Positions 1 through 9,014 of a stretch of DNA of 64,000 nt are shown here, piece after piece (within the stretch, counting starts at the first letter, position 1; each line of letters starts with the position of its first letter). The stretch spans positions 53,335-117,334 of the forward strand of contig NZ_MTAW01000087.1 of assembly GCF_002154725.1 (NCBI RefSeq), read 5' to 3'. The notes beneath the pieces were generated by a model. That model did no database searches and was not told the DNA's origin. It worked only from the letters and a program-made list of their open reading frames with translations. Origin of the DNA: Nostoc sp. 106C. Lineage in GTDB: Bacteria > Cyanobacteriota > Cyanobacteriia > Cyanobacteriales > Nostocaceae. A program made the translations under genes and the position numbers.

Positions 1-239
1 CCGTAGACATCAAGCCAGTGGTCAAATCCACGCTCTGCTTCGAGTTTTTCGATTTTAATACCCAAACGGGCTTTGATGCGGTCTAGATACTCGTATGTTT
101 CTGGAAGTTCCTTGTGGGTGTCACAGAAGAAGTATTCCATTTGTATTTCCGGATACTTTTGACGCATCAAAACTGCTAAAGCGGTGCTATCTTTACCCCC
201 TGATAAACCCAAAATATGCCTAACTGGTTTTTTGTTCAT
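1..239 (-). CDS. sspD: SspD-like PAPS reductase/DndC-family protein (partial, runs off left edge)
   Basis: Only the first 79 or so codons are present. They encode an N-type ATP pyrophosphatase (PP-loop) of the PAPS reductase/DndC superfamily. The PP-loop SGGKDS lies at residues 13-18, and FFCDTHKELPET follows where this family keeps its second conserved block. Such enzymes adenylate a substrate before sulfur transfer. The ATG overlaps the 3' end of the upstream ATPase gene by 20 bp, which suggests translational coupling. The order DUF4007 - ATPase - PP-loop protein matches sspB-sspC-sspD of single-stranded phosphorothioation (Ssp) systems; the symbol rests on that context. A stand-alone PAPS reductase is much less likely here. 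Confidence 0.82.
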   Translation of the reverse strand, partial: MNKKPVRHILGLSGGKDSTALAVLMRQKYPEIQMEYFFCDTHKELPETYEYLDRIKARLGIKIEKLEAERGFDHWLDVY

Positions 240-3200
240 GTTCTTGCCCGTGACGTTTACCCCTAATTTGAGAAAGATTATCACTAACGGTAAGTTCCAG
301 CACGCGCTCCGTCAATTTAGCGACAACAGCCTGACGTATTTGCGGATTATCGTACTTATCTAATATTCCCAAAAGTTCGTCTACTACGTTATCAATTTGA
401 ACTTGATTTTCATGGTTAAACCAAACCAGAGATTTAGTTTCTTGTCCATCAGGGCGCGTTACAGTAATTTTACGTGCCTCAAAACCCTCATTGCTACGGC
501 TTTGAACATCTTTCTGCAAAGCTTCCAGATTTATAAAGCGTCGAGCAACTTCCGAAAGTTTTAGTTCAAAATTTGTTACATCCTCATCCGTCCATACCGA
601 AGCTGGTTTATCAGCAACAATCATTACTAGGGCTTCTAACCATTCGGAGTCAGTTGCGGTTTCGTCTGCCGCCCCCATAACAAAACTTTTCATGCGGCGT
701 TCTAAAACTTGACCTGTTAAATAACTCGCTCTCACCCGCAAATCTTGCCGCAGTTTTTCCTCACTACTCCGTATAGAAAAAGCATTATGAAGAAGCTTTT
801 GACAGTCACTCAACAAACGGTCGTAGGCAGTTTGAATCTCGCTAAGTGCTGAAATCAGCTTTTTTGTTAAGGTTTTTGCAATTGTGCCATCATCTTCTAC
901 TCCTACAACAATTGGCGATAATCCGCAGGCTATGGGTAACGAATTGAACAGCAACTCATCTGGTTCCTGTGCTTGCTGTAAAGTTTGCAATACAGCGAAT
1001 GCTTCACTGCTGAGGCGCTTAGTTTTAGTGGTGTAAGCTGGTAATTTTTTGACGAATTGAAACAATGGCTTCACCACCATTAACAAGGTGGTATTTCGCA
1101 CTCCAGGGGTAACAGTCGCATTTTTCTTGCGTAATATCAATTCGAGTTCTTTGAAAACTTGCGATCGCAACCCAACCACTTCAAAATATTTAACCGCAAA
1201 CCGGGAAGGGTCTTTCACTAACAACTCAAAATGTTCGCTTCCCAAAACCGGGATAAACGTTCCATCCTTATACACACCAACATCATCAGCGTGGTACAAT
1301 AAAACCGCCGCCAACAGTACCGGAATTACCCCTCGTTTAACCCCGTAAGGAGGCGCTTCTAAAAGTTGGTATAGTTTATCTAAAGTCTGCGGTTTCTCCT
1401 TGGCTTGCAAGCAAAAATCATCGATGGCTTGCCAAATTGTCTGCACACCTGACGTTTCATTTGGTGGATAAAATCCAAAATCTCCGCTTTCTTGACGATG
1501 AATTCCCGTTTGACCCAGTACAGAATAATATATGCAGACTTCGGGCCCGTAACCTTGCAAACCTAGTTTTTCTGCTTCTGGGTGTTGTAACATCGCCTCG
1601 ATCAGTTCCCGTCTGGCCTTAGCACCTTGAGAAGTTAACTCCCGACGATTGATTAACTCATTCCAAAGGGTTATCCCTTGGTTGTAAACTTCATTGCAGA
1701 CATCTGATAATTTGGCATTAAAATCTGTTGTGCGGGTGATATTTTCTTGTTTACCTTGAACCCAACAACCGTGAGAATTTACGGTAACGTCAAAAGTTTG
1801 CGATAGAGTTTCGTCTAAAAATTGCTCCGCCTGTACCAGTCGAAAGCGTACTTCCTTTCTAGCTACGCCATCGGTTTGTAACTCAGGTGCGCTAGTTTGA
1901 ATTTTTTTCAGTGCTGCAAATTCCCGCGCTCGAATTCGTAATATATCTAAGTTGGCGGCAGATAATATAATTAAAGGCTTACCGTCAGATGTGCTTGCAG
2001 GGACTTCGGTTAGTTTTGCCTCATCCACCCAGTAACCAACCAAACCATCACAGTCGTTGCTTAAACAACGCAACTTAGTTAAATCTTGTAGAGTATCGAG
2101 ATAGCGGCGCTCAAAATAACGTATTGTACCTGTTTGATAACTATGACGTTGGGCGACTATTGGCGTGAGGGGACGTATGGTAGATAGAAGTTCGGATAAA
2201 TGCGTTCGCTCTAGAGCGATGTAATTCGCTAGTTCGCTATCAACATTAAAATCAGATCCTTGCCAAATTCGCAACTCATCTAATTGGCGACGATGGTTAA
2301 TTATATTTTTTTGCAGCAGCCGATCAATTATTTGTTCCCACTGATTTTTATTACTATCTGTGGGACTGTCGCACATCGCCAAGGTTACTAATGTGCGCGT
2401 GGCTCGCATTGCACCTGTGGTCGTCACGAGGTTTAAAATACCAATAGCTTTTAAAACTCTAAGACTATCAACATCTAGGCGTTTCGCATCATCGATTAGG
2501 TTTTGAATTTCTACCCAGCGCTGGAGATTTGGTCGAGATGCTAAACCTGTTCCCACAGCTTCAATAAAATAATCGTAAACCCAATCCAGCTTTAAAGTTG
2601 GTAAAGCATTCGTTTCAACCTTAGTTTCTACAAGAAAGTTTTTAAATGAAAAGGGTTCTGCACTGGTAAGAAAAGTAAACAAAGAACGGTCATTTTGAGC
2701 ATACCGCGTGCATAACATCGGTAAGACAAACGCTGTAATTGGATGTAATGGGTAGGTATCTTCTACCAGTTCTTGTGTATAATCATCTTTAATATCTTTT
2801 GGCAGACTCTCCAACCATTCTGCTGCTAGATTATTGACTGAACAACTAATTTTTTCTGCTTTTGAACGGTCAATTACTTGACCAATCAAGCGCGTCATTT
2901 GTGTTGGAGAATCTTGAAACGGAATATCTTCAAATCTTCCTTGAATCTTTGCCCACTCGTTGCGTTGTAAAGAAGCTAATCTTTCTCCATATTCAGCAAA
3001 TGCTTGGTGTAATATCCCGACAATATATATGTTTAATTCTTTTCTCTTAGGTAACTCAGCTAATTGCTGTAGTAGATATAAATCTTCGACACCTCGATTT
3101 TGGACTGCAAATTCTAAATTCTTACCTAGCTCATCAATAATTAATAAAATATCAGTTTTAGCAGCTTTTCCTAATTCCTTGATTAAGCTAGGAATTTCTC

Positions 3201-3732
3201 GACTATCTACAGCTCCTCCCGTTGCAACTTGTGTATCAAGGTCTAAAAGTTTTTGAGCAATACTAATTTTATTTAACTGTGCTGGCGACCAAAAAACTTC
3301 TGCACCTCGGAGTAATGCTCGCACAATTGTATTACTTAACGGCTCTCTTTGGGCGGTAGCTACAGCACGAAACAAACCTTGCTTTGGTATCTTTTCTTGA
3401 AGAGTTAGATATTCAAAACTGTCAGAGCCAAAATTATGTGATGCTATTTCCATAGCCTTTTGACGTATCTCGCTGTTTGAAGGCGCACACAACGAGACGA
3501 AAAAATGGGCAAAAGCAGATTTACCTGTACCATATACGCCGGTCATTGTCCAAGCTCGGTGGCTAGAGACTCCTCCCATACCTGCTAATATGCGTTTGAT
3601 AGCATTGACTGACCTTTCCGTAGGGATATACCCAAGCATTGCATCAATTTTTTCTAAATCTCGCTCAACATTGATGGAACGAAAATAGCGACGCTGGAGA
3701 CTAAAATATTCTGATAAAGATTTATTTGTCAT
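220..3732 (-). CDS. sspC: SspC-like large P-loop ATPase of the phosphorothioation locus
   Basis: This 1170-residue P-loop NTPase has a Walker A motif GVYGTGKS at residues 65-72 and a Walker B-like strand ILLIIDELGK at about 195-204. The remainder is long, mostly helical, and has no domain I can name. In Ssp systems the middle gene sspC encodes an ATPase that works with SspB (nicking) and SspD (sulfur activation) to place one non-bridging sulfur in the DNA backbone. The start overlaps the DUF4007 stop by 4 bp (ATGA) and the end overlaps the next gene by 20 bp, so the three form a tight operon. The assignment follows gene order and the DUF4007 partner rather than a unique SspC motif; it could also be described only as a DUF4007-associated ATPase. 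Confidence 0.75.
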   Translation of the reverse strand: MTNKSLSEYFSLQRRYFRSINVERDLEKIDAMLGYIPTERSVNAIKRILAGMGGVSSHRAWTMTGVYGTGKSAFAHFFVSLCAPSNSEIRQKAMEIASHNFGSDSFEYLTLQEKIPKQGLFRAVATAQREPLSNTIVRALLRGAEVFWSPAQLNKISIAQKLLDLDTQVATGGAVDSREIPSLIKELGKAAKTDILLIIDELGKNLEFAVQNRGVEDLYLLQQLAELPKRKELNIYIVGILHQAFAEYGERLASLQRNEWAKIQGRFEDIPFQDSPTQMTRLIGQVIDRSKAEKISCSVNNLAAEWLESLPKDIKDDYTQELVEDTYPLHPITAFVLPMLCTRYAQNDRSLFTFLTSAEPFSFKNFLVETKVETNALPTLKLDWVYDYFIEAVGTGLASRPNLQRWVEIQNLIDDAKRLDVDSLRVLKAIGILNLVTTTGAMRATRTLVTLAMCDSPTDSNKNQWEQIIDRLLQKNIINHRRQLDELRIWQGSDFNVDSELANYIALERTHLSELLSTIRPLTPIVAQRHSYQTGTIRYFERRYLDTLQDLTKLRCLSNDCDGLVGYWVDEAKLTEVPASTSDGKPLIILSAANLDILRIRAREFAALKKIQTSAPELQTDGVARKEVRFRLVQAEQFLDETLSQTFDVTVNSHGCWVQGKQENITRTTDFNAKLSDVCNEVYNQGITLWNELINRRELTSQGAKARRELIEAMLQHPEAEKLGLQGYGPEVCIYYSVLGQTGIHRQESGDFGFYPPNETSGVQTIWQAIDDFCLQAKEKPQTLDKLYQLLEAPPYGVKRGVIPVLLAAVLLYHADDVGVYKDGTFIPVLGSEHFELLVKDPSRFAVKYFEVVGLRSQVFKELELILRKKNATVTPGVRNTTLLMVVKPLFQFVKKLPAYTTKTKRLSSEAFAVLQTLQQAQEPDELLFNSLPIACGLSPIVVGVEDDGTIAKTLTKKLISALSEIQTAYDRLLSDCQKLLHNAFSIRSSEEKLRQDLRVRASYLTGQVLERRMKSFVMGAADETATDSEWLEALVMIVADKPASVWTDEDVTNFELKLSEVARRFINLEALQKDVQSRSNEGFEARKITVTRPDGQETKSLVWFNHENQVQIDNVVDELLGILDKYDNPQIRQAVVAKLTERVLELTVSDNLSQIRGKRHGQEHEQKTS

Positions 3733-4670
3733 TTTGTTCCACCAACTGCCCCTTGGTAATACTTGTCTAAGATATCTAGAGCTAAAGCCGATGGCTCCTC
3801 TATATATGAAAATTGAATTAAACCAGCAGCATCAGAAAGCATTATTGAATTACAACTTCTTGTTACTTGTTCGATAGCGTTGTATACAGCATTTTCTGCA
3901 AGCTTAAATACCATTCCTGGACTGCCAATATCGTAAATTAAACGAGCAACGGAAATAGTTCTTTGTTCGCGCCCAACCAAACTAGCATACTCAAGACAAG
4001 CTGCCACAATCATTTCTGCTGGTAAATTTCCTTTCTCACCAACACGGAATATATAATGTCTTGAGTCGCCTGCTCGATAAATAATTCCCAAACCAGTAAA
4101 AGGGCAGTCTAAACTATCTTCACTCACACCTGTTTTTGTACTTCCTTGCTCAACATACATTCGTAAAATACAAGTGATATCTTTCTTTAAAGAAGACTCA
4201 GCAATGCGAGGTGCAATGCTATCTCTGTAGTCGCATAAACCATTGAATAACTCTTCTTGGGTAAATTCATTTTGTCGAAAAAGATTAAAGGCGAAATACC
4301 AAGCCGCAGCATTACAGCTTGGCTTCAATAAGTTCCAATGTAAAAGCCATAGTGTTGCTGGGTCTTCTAGAAAAGGGTCCCAACCATTTTCTCCTAAAAG
4401 TTGAACACCAAACTCAGAAGGGGCATCCTTTTCCAACACCTTAAACGCATGACACCAGTAGCGAATAGCACTTGCCATGTTTTTCCCAACACCTAGCCGC
4501 ACAGGAGCCTCCTCGCGCAAGAAGATACCCGAATCATCTCTTGCAGCGTCAAAACCTTTCTTAATCCAGCCGTAGCGAGGGTGAAAGGTTTCATGGCGGG
4601 CAAAAACTGGGTTAACATGAATTGTTTTTTTTATATCGCCATTTAAATTTAGGGCAATTTGCTTTCCCAT
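3729..4670 (-). CDS. sspB: SspB-like DUF4007 family protein
   Basis: A 313-residue protein with the DUF4007 look: it begins by describing a target-like block (ARHETFHPRYGWIKKG, residues 25-40), then LGVGKNMASAIRYWC at about 58-72, and ends in a helical region. DUF4007 proteins sit with an ATPase and a PP-loop enzyme in Ssp phosphorothioation loci, where SspB is reported to be a DNA nickase that opens the site for sulfur insertion. It is first in the minus-strand operon and is divergent from the phosphorothioation-associated methyltransferase across about 120 bp, which must hold both promoters. I see no separate catalytic signature, so the nickase role is inferred from the family. Confidence 0.8.
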   Translation of the reverse strand: MGKQIALNLNGDIKKTIHVNPVFARHETFHPRYGWIKKGFDAARDDSGIFLREEAPVRLGVGKNMASAIRYWCHAFKVLEKDAPSEFGVQLLGENGWDPFLEDPATLWLLHWNLLKPSCNAAAWYFAFNLFRQNEFTQEELFNGLCDYRDSIAPRIAESSLKKDITCILRMYVEQGSTKTGVSEDSLDCPFTGLGIIYRAGDSRHYIFRVGEKGNLPAEMIVAACLEYASLVGREQRTISVARLIYDIGSPGMVFKLAENAVYNAIEQVTRSCNSIMLSDAAGLIQFSYIEEPSALALDILDKYYQGAVGGTK

Positions 4671-4791
4671 AATTTTCAGTTTTATAAGTTAATAAACCAT
4701 AGTTCAAAAGTGATTAAAATCCTAATTATTATGGGAAAATTGCAATCTCCACTCATGCTTGAGTAATTTTGCTGACAGTACCTCTCCACTA

Positions 4792-6951
4792 ATGAGCGCT
4801 ATGGCTTCAAGCGATAACAGTTTTAACACAATTCAGGCAACCTGTGATACATCGGAGCCACAGCTATCTAATAGATATGATTTGAACATAATTGCTCGGG
4901 CTTGCAAACGTAGTCCGGTTGGGAAAAATCTACCTGATGCTTTTTATGTCCATGTTTGGGCACTGCACGCTCTTGAAGACTTGCTGCAACAATATGAAAG
5001 CTGCGCCAGAAGTGCTACTACCCAAGCTCAAAACGCAACAATTGTAAAATTTAGCACTAGTAAACTCAAGATTTCGTACCTGTTCTATCCCGACTTCGAC
5101 ACCGATCCACATCCAGCATTACAAGCCAGCATCCAAGTTGACTTGGAAACCCTACAAGTCACACACCGCGACTACGGCACTTCAAGTAATCCCTTTATTC
5201 TCCACCGTAAAGAAACTTTTGTAACACCCGAATATCCACTTTACCAACAGTTCGCAGAACTTACCCGCGCTCAAGAAGCGTTGGGTTTACTGAATAATTC
5301 CAGAAGTATTGGTACACGCCGAGGATGGGAAGAACGTTTAAGAGCCTATAATGTAGAACTGCAAGGTCATTGTCTCATCCAATACCAAGCAGCAAGCAGT
5401 ACTGGTGAATCGCCATCGCGCCAGATAGATCGTCATAAAGCAGCAATTGTTCGCAATGACTTTTCACGTCCTGTACGCACAGCTTTAGAAGCTGGCTTAT
5501 TTACACCAGACACAACTTTTTTTGATTATGGTTGTGGACATGGCGGTGATGTTACTCGCATCGCACAACAAGGCTATACCAGCACAGGATGGGACCCTTA
5601 TTACTTACCAGATACTCCCAGAACAACTGCTGATATCGTTAATCTTGGTTATGTGATTAATGTTATCGAAGACACGGGCGATCGCCGAGAAGCATTAGTC
5701 AAAGCCTGGGAACTTACTCGTAAAGTTTTGCTTGTCGCTGCCCAAGTCACCCTTGCGGATACCAATAAAGGTACAATCGCTTACGGCGATGGGGTAGTTA
5801 CGACCCGCAACACCTTCCAGAAATATTACGAGCAAGAAGAACTAAAAATCTACATCGACCAAGTTCTTGGTGTTGATGCCATTCCTGTAGCTTTGGGTGT
5901 TTACTTCGTTTTTCGAGATGAAGCTCAAGCTCAGTTATTTCGTGCTTCCCGCTTTCGTTCTCGTGCTACTACACCCAGAGTTCGTTCTCACGTCAAGCGA
6001 TTTGAGGACTATCAAGAACTACTCACTCCTCTGATGTCTTTTGTTACCGAACGCGGTCGCTTGCCAAGTAAAGGCGAACTGTCACAAGACGCTGACATAA
6101 ATGCAGAATTTGGCAGTTTACGGCGTGCTTTCCAAGTAATTTTGCAAGCGACAGACCCACAAGAATGGGAGGCAATTACTGAAAAACGCCGTCAAGATTT
6201 GCTGGTTTATTTGGCGCTTTGTCAATTCAGCCGTCGCCCAAAATTAGGAGAATTAGCGCCGTCAGCGCAAGAGGATATCTTAGCCTTATTTGGTACGTAC
6301 AAACAAGCTTGGCTCAATGCTGATCAGATGCTGCACAGCTTGGGCAATTCTGAAATTATTGTAGAACGTTGCCAAAATAGCCAAATTGGGAAAAAATTAC
6401 CCAATTCTCTCTGGGTTCACATATCGGCCCTACAAGCCCTCGATCCGCTACTGCGCCTTTACGAAGGTTGCGCTAGTCGTACTATAGGGCGCTTAGATGA
6501 AGCCAATGTAATTAAATTCCATACCAAAAAACCAAAAATTTCTTATTTATTTTACCCTGACTTTGATACTGACCCCCATCCGGGATTACACACGAGTATG
6601 GAAATTGACCTGCGTGATTTGCATGTCAGTTATCGAGACTATGATACTGATGACGACCCCCCAGTGTTGCACCAAAAAGATGCTTTAGTTACCCCTGACT
6701 ATCCGCTTTACGAGAAGTTTGCCAAGTTAACTTGCCAAGAAGAGGACTGGGGGCTACTGGATAATTGGCGTAACATTAGTCATCGCTCTGGTTGGCTCAA
6801 ATGTTTGGCAGACCACTGTGCAACACTTCAAGGGTATCAGTTATCCTGGCGAAAGGATGCTGACCCCTATAAACTTAAGGCGCTGCGTGCTACCGTAAAA
6901 ACTCGCCAAGCGAAAAGACGCAATGCCAATAATAAGAACAATACAGAATAG
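4792..6951 (+). CDS. DNA phosphorothioation-associated putative methyltransferase
   Basis: The protein is 719 residues from the ATG at 4792; an in-frame TTG at 4759 is possible but has no clear ribosome site. A central class I SAM-binding fold has motif I DYGCGHGG at residues 245-252. The N-terminal (about 30-200) and C-terminal (about 545-700) segments are copies of one another: both carry a (V)GKxLP...WVH-type start, SYLFYPDFDTDPHP, and a VTPxYPLYxxFAxLT block. This matches the family named dnd-related putative methyltransferase (TIGR04096-like), which accompanies Dnd and Ssp loci. Its substrate is unknown. It is divergent from the sspBCD-like operon, which fits a helper or modifying role for phosphorothioation. 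Confidence 0.8.
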   Translation: MSAMASSDNSFNTIQATCDTSEPQLSNRYDLNIIARACKRSPVGKNLPDAFYVHVWALHALEDLLQQYESCARSATTQAQNATIVKFSTSKLKISYLFYPDFDTDPHPALQASIQVDLETLQVTHRDYGTSSNPFILHRKETFVTPEYPLYQQFAELTRAQEALGLLNNSRSIGTRRGWEERLRAYNVELQGHCLIQYQAASSTGESPSRQIDRHKAAIVRNDFSRPVRTALEAGLFTPDTTFFDYGCGHGGDVTRIAQQGYTSTGWDPYYLPDTPRTTADIVNLGYVINVIEDTGDRREALVKAWELTRKVLLVAAQVTLADTNKGTIAYGDGVVTTRNTFQKYYEQEELKIYIDQVLGVDAIPVALGVYFVFRDEAQAQLFRASRFRSRATTPRVRSHVKRFEDYQELLTPLMSFVTERGRLPSKGELSQDADINAEFGSLRRAFQVILQATDPQEWEAITEKRRQDLLVYLALCQFSRRPKLGELAPSAQEDILALFGTYKQAWLNADQMLHSLGNSEIIVERCQNSQIGKKLPNSLWVHISALQALDPLLRLYEGCASRTIGRLDEANVIKFHTKKPKISYLFYPDFDTDPHPGLHTSMEIDLRDLHVSYRDYDTDDDPPVLHQKDALVTPDYPLYEKFAKLTCQEEDWGLLDNWRNISHRSGWLKCLADHCATLQGYQLSWRKDADPYKLKALRATVKTRQAKRRNANNKNNTE

Positions 6952-7333
6952 ATAAACTATCTTGTTGCGAAAGTACATCAATTTGCAATGGTGTACCTGC
7001 CAGCCGGAGGCGATTGCACTCCGTTATAGACGAAATGTACGCGATCGCCCTTTAGTCAATTAAATCAAGTAACGCTAACTTAGTTTCTTCCACAACGTTG
7101 CTGGAAGAAACCAACGTCATAACTGCAACAGTTTCCGAACATATTCAACAAATTCCTAGCTGGCATTTCAGTTTGTTGCTCAAGAACTGATAGCAATGAT
7201 CGCCGCAGTAGATATCAAAAATGCCAACCTAGGGATGGTTCACCTCATACCCAACGATTTTGACACTTGTGAAGGTGGTAATGGAGCAGCAATGGATTCA
7301 TTTTCGTTGATTAGCTCGATTCAAATGAGTATT
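6952..7333. other. Intergenic stretch with hairpin, between convergent genes
   Basis: The region lies between the 3' ends of the methyltransferase (plus) and a minus-strand gene. It contains an inverted repeat GTTTCTTCC / GGAAGAAAC at about 7083-7110 without a clear T-run, so a terminator is possible but weak. A 51-codon open frame on the plus strand (ATG 7196, stop 7349-7351) has no ribosome site, overlaps the neighbouring gene antisense, and is not recognisable. The rest looks like decayed sequence. Confidence 0.3.
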
Positions 7334-8185
7334 TTATCGTTTAAAAAATAACAACATTCCATGTGGATTATCTAAAAATACATCTTTATTACTGTTGTGA
7401 TTCTGCGACTCATACCCTTGTAAATCTTGACTTGAAAGTGAGTACACATCAGTTGCAACAAGCTGATACCCTTGAGTATTGAAATAACCAACTAGTTTAT
7501 CTGGCATGACATGAGACGCGCCGTAACTTGGTAACAAATTATGTTCTATTTTATCCTGGTCTAAAATATTTAATTGCACAACACCTGTACGACAAAATAT
7601 ATCAAAATCAATCGACTCGATTAAGCCACTTGTAGTAATTTCTATTGAATTTAATTCCATCGCTAGTTGCTCTATACTCGTAAAATTCCGCGACCACGGG
7701 TTGCCCATTAAAAATAGTCTTATCGATATTGCCTCTGGCTGCACCTTCACGATATCAAGTAATGTTGTTGTAACCGTATGTGGTTGTAAGTAATCTAATA
7801 CTCCATGAACCGAAACTAGCCGCAGGCTATTTCGAGCGTAAAGTTTTGTCAGTTCTAGTTCTGCTAGATTGCAATCGCAAAAATAATTTAACTGTAGGTT
7901 TGGATATTGGCTGCGTAAAGCTAAAAACTTTTCTGGTGGGTTAGGAGCAATGTCGTAACAATCGATTGTCGGAAGTTGGTAGCGCGTTAAGTCAACTCCC
8001 TCAAAACCAAAAAAAACTTCACGTTCGGCAAAACCTGCACCCAAGATAGCTGCACTGTCACCATTACCTGAAAGAATCGCTTCCCAAGTGAGGGGATAAA
8101 CATTGGGGGTAAGTTCTAAAAGCCTAGCTCGACTAATTTCTAAGATATTGCCACTGCCCTTATTTTCTAGGAATCTTACTGCCAT
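7334..8185 (-). CDS. Rossmann-fold (methyltransferase-like) protein, function unknown
   Basis: A 283-residue protein. Residues about 44-58 (AAILGAGFAEREVFF) resemble a SAM-binding glycine loop, followed by an acidic strand end (IDCYDIAPNP) and a later LVSVHGVLDYLQP block. The layout suggests a class I methyltransferase-like fold, but motif I is degenerate (GAGFAE) and no substrate domain is visible. It is the last of three minus-strand genes (gaps of 14 and 20 bp), so it is probably co-transcribed with the PAS-like and repeat-containing proteins upstream. An inactive or non-methylating relative is equally possible. I cannot assign a role. Confidence 0.5.
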   Translation of the reverse strand: MAVRFLENKGSGNILEISRARLLELTPNVYPLTWEAILSGNGDSAAILGAGFAEREVFFGFEGVDLTRYQLPTIDCYDIAPNPPEKFLALRSQYPNLQLNYFCDCNLAELELTKLYARNSLRLVSVHGVLDYLQPHTVTTTLLDIVKVQPEAISIRLFLMGNPWSRNFTSIEQLAMELNSIEITTSGLIESIDFDIFCRTGVVQLNILDQDKIEHNLLPSYGASHVMPDKLVGYFNTQGYQLVATDVYSLSSQDLQGYESQNHNSNKDVFLDNPHGMLLFFKR

Positions 8186-8199
8186 AAAACCTCGCTATA

Positions 8200-8994
8200 T
8201 TATGAAATAACCTTGGGACGACTGATTAGGGTGATATCTTTACCTTCGCCCAGACGGTACACTTCTGTGCGATCGCCAACATCAATTTCAAAAAACCGAT
8301 AGCTTGTAGTAAACCGCGCCCACGCTGCCAAAGGATTAATTTTTGGGAGATTGGTTGTTGCTTGGTAAGTAATTTCAAACCCCGCTCCCCCATCTTGCTT
8401 GAACATCCGCAAAAAACATTCGTAGTCTCTAGCGTGCCAAAAATCAGTCGTTCGGCGACGCACCACATCTTGGGAGTCAGAACTCATAGCCCGTGCTGCT
8501 GATGCAGACACGATCAATTGCAAATTGTCAGACATTCGCGTTAAGGCAAGTTTCTTGTCTGGATTTGAGAATATTTCATCAACAATTGGTCTAAGCTCAG
8601 GGTGTAAACAAGTTTCAGCAATGTAAAACCCTGAATACTTGCTGATATCATTCTCAAATTTCCGATTAACTAGTCTTTCTGAATCACAACTAACCGACTT
8701 TCGTAGGCTTGCAAAAATCAAGTCTTCATATAACTTCTGCTGCGATGCTGGCGTTGCTGCAAGAATTTTGAATGCAGACCCACGCATCCCCTGAATTCCA
8801 ATCAAAGCACAGGTACAATCGAGGGATGCCGCCCACATTGCTAGAAATTTTCGATAGTTGTTATAAAGCATTAATGCTTCCTGGTAGTCAGGAGCTTTAA
8901 TTTTGAGTAGATGCTTTACTGGATTGGGTTTAATTTCCCATCCAGGCTTGCATAGTAAAGCCCATAACGCAGAAGAATCTTCAATGGCATCCAT
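8200..8994 (-). CDS. Hypothetical protein with possible PAS-like C-terminus
   Basis: A 264-residue protein that I do not recognise. The C-terminal 80 residues (TTDFWHARDYECFLRMFKQD, then GFEITYQATT and WARFTTSYRFFEID) have the strand-helix pattern of a PAS fold: a conserved FWHxxD-like turn followed by three strands. The N-terminal 170 residues are helix-rich with several cysteines (CTCALIG, SVSCDSE). No HTH, kinase or membrane segment is seen. It lies between the repeat/RHH-like gene and the methyltransferase-like gene with short gaps, so the three probably act together. The PAS call is a fold guess only. Confidence 0.45.
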   Translation of the reverse strand: MDAIEDSSALWALLCKPGWEIKPNPVKHLLKIKAPDYQEALMLYNNYRKFLAMWAASLDCTCALIGIQGMRGSAFKILAATPASQQKLYEDLIFASLRKSVSCDSERLVNRKFENDISKYSGFYIAETCLHPELRPIVDEIFSNPDKKLALTRMSDNLQLIVSASAARAMSSDSQDVVRRRTTDFWHARDYECFLRMFKQDGGAGFEITYQATTNLPKINPLAAWARFTTSYRFFEIDVGDRTEVYRLGEGKDITLISRPKVIS

Positions 8995-9014
8995 GCATTT
9001 ATGCCCTCAGCAAA

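Noticed and set aside
7196..7351. 51-codon open frame as a peptide gene
   Set aside because: No ribosome site, overlaps the end of a real gene antisense, and no family resemblance; kept only as part of the gap entry.
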